This document shows, piece by piece, positions 53,500 to 60,730 of a stretch of 64,000 nucleotides of DNA; within the stretch, counting starts at the first letter, position 1, and each line of letters begins with the position of its first letter. The position numbers were made by a program, and so were the translations under genes. This stretch comes from CAWVSB01 sp046710535 (lineage in GTDB: Bacteria > Pseudomonadota > Gammaproteobacteria > Pseudomonadales > CAWVSB01). The notes beneath the pieces were generated by a model. The model saw nothing but the letters and a program-made list of their open reading frames with translations, made no database searches and was not told the origin of the DNA. The stretch covers positions 1-64,000 of the forward strand of contig JBKEHH010000015.1 of the NCBI GenBank assembly GCA_046710535.1. The letters are read 5' to 3'.

Positions 53500-55176
53500 T
53501 CATTGCGCAGCGTATGCCAAGCTGTCTCCGGATTTAACAACACTCACTGACTTCAACAATTGTGTTTGATACTCAGTTGATAACACGGTGCTTACGGCGA
53601 CAAAATCAGTCCGTGCCCTATGGTGATCTAATACCAAACGAATGTATCCGTTGTACCGTGTTTCTGTCCAGACCACTTCGTCATTGTGATTGGCAAGTAG
53701 TTTATCCATCAACTCGGCACCCTCAAGACCATAGCGTAAGAAATCGCCGGGGGAGGAAATCCCTGTTGAGCCCAGCTCAACACCCATAGCCTCTCCCGAC
53801 TCTGTGTGTAAAGTATTTTGCCAAAAACTGTGGCTGTCTCCGGTGAGTACCAAAAGGTCCTTGGCACCCGCTGCTGAGCATGTCCGATAAAAACGTTCGC
53901 GGGCTGCCGGATAGCCATCCCAGGTATCCAGATAGATGGGTAGATCTAATTTACCTAACTGGGTCATAGCTTTCAATTCTTCTGCCAGTGGGTCGGGATT
54001 CTGTGAAGGATTGGCCTGGAAGAAAGCATGATCCAAATGTGGAACATGTGTTTTCGCCATTGGAATTTGGTTGCCGATTAAGCGCCAGGTTCTTTTTGAG
54101 GAAACAGATTCGCTTAGGGACTCAAACAAAAATCGTTCCATTGGGTCAGAAAGCATATTGCGTGAGGGATCAGCTAAAACGTCGGCTAGAAACTTATCAG
54201 TACCTTCGCGAGTTTCCAAAGAAGTCTTGTGTTCGAGATAATCAATTTGCTTGGCTCTGCCTGTGTGACGGGTTTCCAGCGTAATCAGGCTCAGCAGGTC
54301 GCCAAACTGAAAATGTCGCCAATACTGCGCCCGGCTTGTGCCCAGATCGGGATCGCGAATGGGCATCCACTCATAGTAGGCCTGCAATGAAGCGTCTCTC
54401 CGCAGGGGCCATGCGCCTTCTGTTTCGCTCTGGTGGTTCTGTGCGCCATGCATCCAGGGATTGTTCGTAGACTCATGATCATCCCACAGGACGACAACAG
54501 GATGTGCGGCGTGCATGTTCTGTGAACCCTGGTCCGATTTGTATTGAGCATGGCGCAAACGGTAGTCTGCCAGAGAAATAATTTCATGGGGTGGTTGGTG
54601 AGTTCTATTTAGCTCAGCGCCAATTGTCTCGCCCCAGCCATCCTGCGCGTACTCATAGATATAGTCACCCAGATGTATTACCAGATCGATCTCTGCGTCC
54701 TTGGCAATCGCATCGTAGGCGTTAAAGTAACCGAAGGGATAGTTGGAACACGACGCGACAGCGATACCGAGCTTTTCCACATGGCCATCGGGTAACGTCA
54801 TGGTCCGCCCGGCTGCGGAGACTCCTGAATTTTCGCTAAAGCGGTAGTAGTAGACTTGGCCAGGTTTGAGATTCTGCACCAGTACTTTGACAGTGAAATC
54901 CCGGTCAGCATTCGTTTGCTTGGAGCCAGACTGAATCATCCGGCTGAAATCCGCATCCATTGCGATTTCCCATTTAACCCGAGGTTGTGAGCTGGTTGAG
55001 GTGATGCGCGTCCAAATTACCAAGCTGGTTTGGTCTGGATCGCCGCTGGCGACGCCATGCCGAAAGAAGCTTGTGCCGGTGTTTAGAGACCGAGCTTGAA
55101 CACGATAGGCTAGCGGGGCCGCCAACACGGCAGACATACCCTTAAGTACCACTCTTCTAGATAACAGTTTTTTCAT
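53500..55176 (-). CDS. phoD: alkaline phosphatase D family phosphodiesterase/phosphatase, Tat-exported
   Basis: A PhoD-type enzyme that frees phosphate from phosphomonoesters and diesters in the periplasm or outside the cell. A twin-arginine signal (LSRRVVLKGMSAVLAAPLAY) leads into an N-terminal Fn3-like domain (FFRHGVASGDPDQTSLVIWT), then the metal-binding core with HLGDYIYEY, LWDDHESTNNPW, LIGNQIPMAK and the C-terminal VLTGDSHSFW. All the family's metal ligands seem present. The length of 558 aa is normal. It lies downstream of a TonB-dependent receptor, and a shared Pho-type promoter is likely. Confidence 0.9.
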   Translation of the reverse strand: MKKLLSRRVVLKGMSAVLAAPLAYRVQARSLNTGTSFFRHGVASGDPDQTSLVIWTRITSTSSQPRVKWEIAMDADFSRMIQSGSKQTNADRDFTVKVLVQNLKPGQVYYYRFSENSGVSAAGRTMTLPDGHVEKLGIAVASCSNYPFGYFNAYDAIAKDAEIDLVIHLGDYIYEYAQDGWGETIGAELNRTHQPPHEIISLADYRLRHAQYKSDQGSQNMHAAHPVVVLWDDHESTNNPWMHGAQNHQSETEGAWPLRRDASLQAYYEWMPIRDPDLGTSRAQYWRHFQFGDLLSLITLETRHTGRAKQIDYLEHKTSLETREGTDKFLADVLADPSRNMLSDPMERFLFESLSESVSSKRTWRLIGNQIPMAKTHVPHLDHAFFQANPSQNPDPLAEELKAMTQLGKLDLPIYLDTWDGYPAARERFYRTCSAAGAKDLLVLTGDSHSFWQNTLHTESGEAMGVELGSTGISSPGDFLRYGLEGAELMDKLLANHNDEVVWTETRYNGYIRLVLDHHRARTDFVAVSTVLSTEYQTQLLKSVSVVKSGDSLAYAAQ

Positions 55177-55213
55177 AGTTGATGTCGTTGATGCAATGAG
55201 TGAATAAAATAGA

Positions 55214-55229
55214 GGCCGGAACTCCGGCC
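55214..55229 (-). terminator. GC-rich hairpin between the TonB receptor and phoD
   Basis: GGCCGG-AACT-CCGGCC, followed on the minus strand by TCTATTTTATT, lies between the receptor stop and phoD. It could be a partial terminator or an mRNA-stabilising element that reduces phoD relative to the receptor. Confidence 0.5.
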
Positions 55230-55270
55230 CCGATTGTGAATATCGATAATTGGAGTATCGAGATTACCCG

Positions 55271-57607
55271 CTAAAAATCAATCGTTGCCGTCAGTGAAAC
55301 CGTGCGCGGAGCACCCAGCCAGGCCCCATTGTTGACGATCGAGCCGAGATAGTCTTCGTCGAACAGGTTGTTGGCCACTAGATTCAGCGTCATGCCATCG
55401 CCGATACCATAAAATGTCGTGCCGACGTACGCATCAACAACGGTATAAGAATCAACTTTCCAGGTGTTCGTGGTGTTAGCGAATCGATCACCCGTGTACT
55501 TGGCTGATATACCGGTAAAAAGCGATTCTCCTGCCCAGTCAACGCTGACAACAAATTGTTTTTCTGCAATACCTAGCACTTCCAGTCCGGGTGTTATGCC
55601 CGCTTGATCATCCAGAATACTATTACCCGTACCTAAGTAGGTCGAATCATTGTAGGTATACGCGGCATAGAGACTATAATGTTCAGTCAACGCGTAATCC
55701 AAAGCTAGCTCCAGCCCGCTGGAGTCGATACCGCCACTGTTTTCATAGAAGCCTGTTCCGGTGCCAAGATAATCAATCCCCGCTGGCGATGCAACACTGA
55801 CAAAGATCAGTCTATTGTCGAAATCGTTTTCGAAATAGGTGGCAGAAGCTGTGATCTTTTCAGCAGTGTAACGCAAGCCAATTTCCGTATTCGTTGAAGT
55901 TTCGGCTTCAATAGTACTCAGGTCAATTTCTGAGTCTTCCAGAAGCACATCTGAAATTGCTTTAAAATTCTCTGAGTAACCAACGAATGCTTCCAGTCCT
56001 TCAATACTTGTCTCCCACACCAATCCGCCTGAAAGAAGCATGTCGGAATCTGAATTGACCTTAATAGCTGCAGTGTCACCAAACCTATCGTCGCGCTCGA
56101 TATCAACCAAGAACTGTTTGACGCCCAAGCTCAGTGTAAGATTCTCTACCGTGAGACTATCCTGGAGATACCATTTGGTGGTTTCCTGATCGAAACTGTA
56201 CTTGTATTGAATATAGTAGGGACTTGAGTCAAAAGCGGGGCCTGCACTAGCGTCAGTAATTCTATGCCAATCGCGACTCTCGTCACGGGTTGAATCCTCG
56301 TACCAAAGACCGCCACGCACTTCATTGTCAAAGCCTGCCAGCTCAGCGTTCCAGGTAAAATCTAGGGTTAAGCCAGTACGATCTTTTTCATAATGCGAGT
56401 GTCGATAGGATTGCACTGCAATAGCATCGGCTCCATAACAGTTCAGGCTGCGATCAAAGGCGGCACAGCCTGCGACAGTTGATGTGAGCCGGTTGCCATC
56501 CATATCGACATAGGTGAATTGTGCTCCGGTTCCTGTGAGCTCACTATCTCCGTTCACAGTTGCACCACCGGTAACCTCTGATAAATCAGCTGAAACATCA
56601 ACCAAAAAAGGAGGTACCCAGTCACCGCGTCCTTCATTGTGGTGATAATACACAGCACTTTTTAAATCAAAATTTTCGTTAAGTTCGAAGTCTGCCTTAA
56701 GATAAGCAAAGGTGTTTTCACGAAGTGTCGACCATGCTTGGCGGAAATTCTGATCAATATTCGGGACTCCGGTCCAGCGGGCTGTTAGGCCGTCATCTTC
56801 AGAATCGGCATCGAACTGCGCAGCCGAGTATATCCGCTGATAGTTATCTTCATGCGTATCGTCATATGAAACATAGGCGGTGATATATACTGCATCCAGG
56901 TCGGAAACTAGTTTTGCAGCAAAGTGATCACGTTCGTTCTCTGCCGTTTCGGTAATCCAATCCGTTGCTTCCTGATAAGAATAGGAGACCCAGGCCTTCG
57001 TATTACCAGCAAACTCTCCGGTGTCGTAGCGCAGAGAATAGCGCCGTCCATCAAACTCTCCGATAGATGTTTCAAGCTGAAAAGATCGTTCCTCGGCGGG
57101 GAGATCGGTGAGGTAATTTATAGTACCGCCCAGGGCTTCATTAGAACGTGAAGATATATCAGCGGTACCTTGTGTGACTTCAATTCCACCCAAATTAGCT
57201 GGATCAATAAAGCGATTGGATTTGGAGCCCCCTCCATAGTTGGAACCTCCATTTGGCAGGCCATCTATTGTTGTGCCAACTTGTTGTTCCTCCAGATTGG
57301 TGGTGAAGCCTCGAATAGTAATGGCTGTAGACCAGTCATCAAATCCGTAGGTGTCACCTTCGTTGACGGAAACTCCCGGAAGGTTATCGATTAGGGCGTT
57401 AATACTGGTGATGTTAGATTGTTGCCTGCGCATAGATTCGGTGACGAGGCTTTTACCATAGGTAGATCCTTGGGCCACAATAATCACTTCTTCTAGTGCG
57501 CTCTCTTGTGCTTGCACAGACGCAGTCATACCAACTGCAGTTGCAATTGAACACGCTCTTGCGATTTTGTTTAATTTAAGGCATGGACGACGGGAAATAA
57601 TATTCAC
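55271..57607 (-). CDS. TonB-dependent outer-membrane receptor, 778 aa
   Basis: A ligand-gated outer-membrane transporter powered by TonB-ExbBD. A signal peptide (KIARACSIATAVGMTASVQA) precedes EEVIIVAQGSTYGKS, the region of the TonB box and plug start. The plug has NALIDNLPGVSVNEGDTYGF and the barrel ends TATIDF with the terminal Phe. The GTG at 57607 has AGGAGAG upstream; the frame extends 75 bp further but lacks a RBS and would bury the signal. With phoD downstream and a Pho box upstream, an organophosphate or phosphorus-containing ligand is a reasonable inference. Confidence 0.88.
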   Translation of the reverse strand: MNIISRRPCLKLNKIARACSIATAVGMTASVQAQESALEEVIIVAQGSTYGKSLVTESMRRQQSNITSINALIDNLPGVSVNEGDTYGFDDWSTAITIRGFTTNLEEQQVGTTIDGLPNGGSNYGGGSKSNRFIDPANLGGIEVTQGTADISSRSNEALGGTINYLTDLPAEERSFQLETSIGEFDGRRYSLRYDTGEFAGNTKAWVSYSYQEATDWITETAENERDHFAAKLVSDLDAVYITAYVSYDDTHEDNYQRIYSAAQFDADSEDDGLTARWTGVPNIDQNFRQAWSTLRENTFAYLKADFELNENFDLKSAVYYHHNEGRGDWVPPFLVDVSADLSEVTGGATVNGDSELTGTGAQFTYVDMDGNRLTSTVAGCAAFDRSLNCYGADAIAVQSYRHSHYEKDRTGLTLDFTWNAELAGFDNEVRGGLWYEDSTRDESRDWHRITDASAGPAFDSSPYYIQYKYSFDQETTKWYLQDSLTVENLTLSLGVKQFLVDIERDDRFGDTAAIKVNSDSDMLLSGGLVWETSIEGLEAFVGYSENFKAISDVLLEDSEIDLSTIEAETSTNTEIGLRYTAEKITASATYFENDFDNRLIFVSVASPAGIDYLGTGTGFYENSGGIDSSGLELALDYALTEHYSLYAAYTYNDSTYLGTGNSILDDQAGITPGLEVLGIAEKQFVVSVDWAGESLFTGISAKYTGDRFANTTNTWKVDSYTVVDAYVGTTFYGIGDGMTLNLVANNLFDEDYLGSIVNNGAWLGAPRTVSLTATIDF

Positions 57608-57680
57608 AACTAACTCTCCTGATAAATGCCGTTTTGTAGCGGCTAAGAATAAACTGCTGTTCACGCAGTTTAGAGCCATC

Positions 57681-57714
57681 ATTAAAATGGAAATTTATGA
57701 CTGGCAGATGTCAG
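57681..57714 (-). promoter_or_regulatory. candidate Pho box and -10 element for the receptor-phoD operon
   Basis: On the minus strand CTGACAT and CAGTCAT (57714-57697) are two 7-mers four bases apart. Each matches CTGTCAT at six of seven positions. A TTTAAT -10-like hexamer (57686-57681) follows 10 bp later, the spacing of PhoB-activated promoters where the box replaces the -35 site. The start codon at 57607 lies about 74 nt beyond. This is a visual match without a scoring matrix. Confidence 0.55.
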
Positions 57715-57819
57715 AAATAAGTAGATTTTGTGACGTTTCCCCTGCGTGCCAATCTGAGCCCATAAACTCGTTGTCTGGGATAATGTATATTTCAAGGTGA
57801 CAACTATGGGATCAACGCA

Positions 57820-58490
57820 ATGCCAAAGCCTCCCAGCCAAGCACCGAACACTCAAGTAACGCCAGCACCTGCCTTAGAAAAACGAATGACGCGTACCTAT
57901 AAAACTGAGTATAAAATGAAGATCATCGCTCAAACCGACGCCTGAAAGCATGGTGAGCTTGGCGCGTTACTTAGACGAGAAAAATTATACAGCAACCAGC
58001 TTTCAGCATGGCAGAGCGAGTTAAAAAACGGCGGCATAGCCAGATTATAAAAGACTGTGCCTGGCCCAAAGGCCTCTAAAACACCGGATCAACACCATAT
58101 CGGGCAACTTGAAAAAGCCAATGCTCGATAGGCCAGAGAGCTCGAAATAGCTAATGATTGTTTAGATCGCCAACAAAAAGCCTTATCAATGTACGATCAT
58201 TTGAACAGTGGCAACAATGTATGATGACAGTGCTAAGTGAGCGTTTGCCATCACTTCCCTTAACGCGGGCTTGCATGGCCTTGGGCCTGAATGGAAGCAC
58301 AGTCTATGCACCCCAATGGCGTGCATCAAATGGCGAACCACTCCCGCGTTGAGGAAAAATTCAATCCAACCTAAGGAGCTCAAGGCAGAAGAACGTGAAA
58401 CAGTTGTGAAGACTCTAAATGGGGAAGGATTTGCCGACCAATCACCAAAAAAAGTCTATCAGTGATTGCTGGAAACCAGATTAAAGGGGT
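57820..58490 (+). pseudogene. degenerate IS3-family-like transposase
   Basis: Broken frames match an IS3-like OrfA and then OrfB. MPKPPSQAPNTQ to MTRTYKTEYKMKIIAQTDA then a TGA, and HGELGALLRREKLYSNQLSA, WQSELKNGGIARL and repeated stops show OrfA decay. LPLTRACMALGLNGSTVYAP and LKAEERETVVKTLNGEGFAD to QSPKKVYQ show the start of OrfB. The DDE core of OrfB is missing, and no inverted repeats were found. It ends close to a TTAAAGGGGTC motif at 58482. Confidence 0.75.
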
Positions 58491-58989
58491 CGTAACGGTC
58501 TTTTTTACAGTGCTTGCCATACATTCATCTTTAGGAATAAATGGGTGAGTGTAAAAAATCTTTCACCACTATATTTTTTAAGGGGTGGCCATCGTAGTAA
58601 TAATTAGTGTGTGCCTGCTAATCACTACTACCAAGTCTCTTTTTAAACCTCAGGAGTCCCACCGCCCTTGCCAATTTTAACTGGGTGAGCGGTTATTGAA
58701 TATTCAAACGAGCTAGGTGCTATAAGTTTCTATGGTTTAGACTTGTACCAGAAAAGTGGTTGCGACATAAAAAAGGGAGAGTCAATATGAATGGTTGATG
58801 AATTCTTTTTCATTTTTCATTTTTCATTTTTTATTTTATATAAATAATAGTGAATAATTGGACTTGATTAGGTTGCTTTGTTTCATATTGGTACTAACCT
58901 CAAGCTATTAATGTAAATAAAAAATATGGAAATTTTAATACACAAAAACTAAAGTGATCGTAACGAATATTATTTGTACAGTTTTCGAC
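58491..58989. other. AT-rich intergenic region, no gene seen
   Basis: About 500 bp between the dead transposase and the second copy of the structured repeat. It contains a TTTTTCATTTTTCATTTTT tract (58804-58830) and no credible gene or RNA that I can identify. Confidence 0.5.
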
Positions 58990-59227
58990 CTAGGCGTAAT
59001 AATCTGAACAGCCCCGAGGCTGCGCGCTGAAGCGGTTGATTCAAATTGCGGTACAATTTGTCGAACCAGACGGTGGTTCTGACTCGGGATGCCCTGTCCC
59101 TCGGGCTTTACCCGACCTAAAGGTCGCCCAAATCGGCTGTCCTGCCGATTTGTTAACCACCACCAAGCGCACATAAAAAAGCCCCGCTAAAAGCGAGGCT
59201 ATTTTTATATGGTGCCCGGAGACAGAA
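58990..59227 (-). repeat. structured direct repeat, copy 2, running into tRNA-Phe
   Basis: This is the partner of 52241-52459. The four palindromes, the terminator and the tRNA 3' end are in the same order, and here the tRNA gene is complete. The most conserved part is 59036-59152. Differences are scattered point changes and a longer left part. Confidence 0.8.
59175..59206 (-). terminator. intrinsic terminator of tRNA-Phe
   Basis: On the minus strand GCCTCGC-TTTTA-GCGGGGC followed by TTTTTT makes a GC-rich hairpin with one G-U pair and a U-tract, starting a few bases after the tRNA CCA end. Confidence 0.85.
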
Positions 59228-59285
59228 TCGAACTGCCGACACGGGGATTTTCAATCCCCTGCTCTACCGACTGAGCTATCCGGGC
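59210..59285 (-). tRNA. tRNA-Phe (GAA)
   Basis: The 76-nt minus-strand sequence GCCCGGATAGCTCAGTCGGT...GGGCACCA folds as a normal cloverleaf. The acceptor is GCCCGGA/TCCGGGC, the anticodon loop is TTGAAAA with GAA, and the T loop has TTCGATT. CCA is encoded. Its 3' end appears twice more near 52.2-52.5 kb as 18-bp scars, as expected if it served as an integration site. Confidence 0.97.
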
Positions 59286-59355
59286 GGTATCTGTAAGCTG
59301 GTAGCTTCAGAAGCCGCGTATTAAACCGTTTGAGGCCGTCTGAGTCAAGCCAGAT

Positions 59356-59628
59356 TTACTCAGTTGGGGCTACATATCCGTCAATGCGGTCAGTTTCTTC
59401 ATTATTGAGGAATTTTTCCATTTGATCGGCTAAATATACCCGGCTTGCGGGCTCAAATGCGTTGAGTTTTTTCTCATTCATCAGCATTGTTTGAATAGTT
59501 TGCCATTCTAGCCATGCTTTTTTAGAGACGGTTTCGAAAATTTCTTGGCCTTTTGGGCCCGGATAGGGCGGCGCTGGCAATGCTTCTAGGTCTTGCTGGT
59601 ATTTGCGACACATTAGGGTGTTGGTCAT
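59356..59628 (-). CDS. yggX: YggX oxidative-damage protection / Fe(II)-trafficking protein
   Basis: A 90-aa protein that protects iron-sulphur proteins from oxidation in enterobacteria. It begins MTNTLMCRKYQQDLEALPAP with the conserved Cys in CRKY and continues PYPGPKGQEIFETVSKKAW and WLEWQTIQTMLMNEKKLNAF. A good AGAGGA site precedes the ATG. It follows mutY by 25 bp on the same strand; mutY-yggX is the usual order. Confidence 0.95.
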   Translation of the reverse strand: MTNTLMCRKYQQDLEALPAPPYPGPKGQEIFETVSKKAWLEWQTIQTMLMNEKKLNAFEPASRVYLADQMEKFLNNEETDRIDGYVAPTE

Positions 59629-59653
59629 GATAATTCCTCTGTTGTTGCGCTAA

Positions 59654-60730
59654 TTAGGGGGTTGCCGCTAGCGCTAGTTGTTCTAGTAGGCGTTTAACTG
59701 GTGCGGCTAGGCCTCTGTTGTCTGGTTGACGCATGTTATACCAGACCCAGCGGTCGGCTTCCATTACGGCTAGCGTTTTGGTATCAATGGTTTGGGCAAT
59801 TGGTTCTATCATTAAATGGTAATGACTAAAGGTATGACGATGGCTGGGCCAGGGTTTGGCGTTGCCAATGGTTTTGGCGGCCAGTTTGTCTTTTACCCAG
59901 TGTTTAGTGTTGGTGTCTGTGTCGGCTTCTGGAAAGCTCCATAGCCCTCCCCAGATACCGCTAGGCGGGCGTTTTTCTAGCAGTACTTCGCCGCTTTCAT
60001 TTAACAGCATTAGCATTTGGATGTGTTTGGTTGGGATTTGCTTGTTGGGTTTGCGGTGTGGGTAAACGTCGGTACTGCCTTCTATATATGCCTTGCAGTG
60101 TTTTTGCATGGGGCAGCTAGGGCAGGCCGGTTTACTGCGCGTACAAACCGTTGCGCCTAAATCCATAATGGCTTGGGTGTAGTCGGCTACGCGCTTGATA
60201 GGCGTGTATTGGTCAGCGTAATGCCATAGCTGTTTAGCGGTGCTGCTGGTGCCATACCAGCCTTCAACTGTGTGCACTCTTGCTAGTACGCGTTTTACAT
60301 TGCCGTCTAATATTGGCGCGCGGTTATTAAAGGCGATTGAGCTAATAGCGCCGGCGGTTGAAAGCCCAATGCCGGGTAGCTCTATCAGCTCATCTACGGT
60401 TGAGGGGAATTCACCGCCATGCAATTCACAAACTTGTTTAGCTGCTTTATGTAAATTGCGGGCGCGGGCGTAATAGCCCAGGCCAGTCCAAAGGTGCAGT
60501 ACTTCATCTTCCGGGGCGTTGGCTAAGTCGACCACTGCAGGGAAGGTTTGCATGAAACGCTGGAAATAGGGAATAACGGTGCTGACTTGGGTCTGCTGCA
60601 ACATGATTTCTGACAGCCACACGCGATACGGCGTAATGTCATGTTGCCACGGTAGGTTTTTGCGCCCGTGTAGGTCAAACCATTTTAATAGCCGAGTAGA
60701 AAACCCTTTGGAAAATTTAGCTGCGGGCAT
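59654..60730 (-). CDS. mutY: A/G-specific adenine DNA glycosylase
   Basis: MutY removes adenine mispaired with 8-oxoguanine. The catalytic Glu is in SEIMLQQTQVSTV. A helix-hairpin-helix with ELPGIGLSTAGAIS is followed by the catalytic Asp in ILDGNVKRVLARV. Four Cys for the [4Fe-4S] cluster are in VCTRSKPACPSCPMQKHC. The C-terminal Nudix-like domain for 8-oxoG follows (LLEKRPPSGIWGGLWSFPEA). The length is normal. It starts at the base after the AsmA-like stop, so translation is coupled. Confidence 0.96.
   Translation of the reverse strand: MPAAKFSKGFSTRLLKWFDLHGRKNLPWQHDITPYRVWLSEIMLQQTQVSTVIPYFQRFMQTFPAVVDLANAPEDEVLHLWTGLGYYARARNLHKAAKQVCELHGGEFPSTVDELIELPGIGLSTAGAISSIAFNNRAPILDGNVKRVLARVHTVEGWYGTSSTAKQLWHYADQYTPIKRVADYTQAIMDLGATVCTRSKPACPSCPMQKHCKAYIEGSTDVYPHRKPNKQIPTKHIQMLMLLNESGEVLLEKRPPSGIWGGLWSFPEADTDTNTKHWVKDKLAAKTIGNAKPWPSHRHTFSHYHLMIEPIAQTIDTKTLAVMEADRWVWYNMRQPDNRGLAAPVKRLLEQLALAATP

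Noticed and set aside
58935..59174. Minus-strand ORF of 79 aa over the second repeat copy
   Set aside because: Repeat-derived, as above; no RBS and no independent coding evidence.
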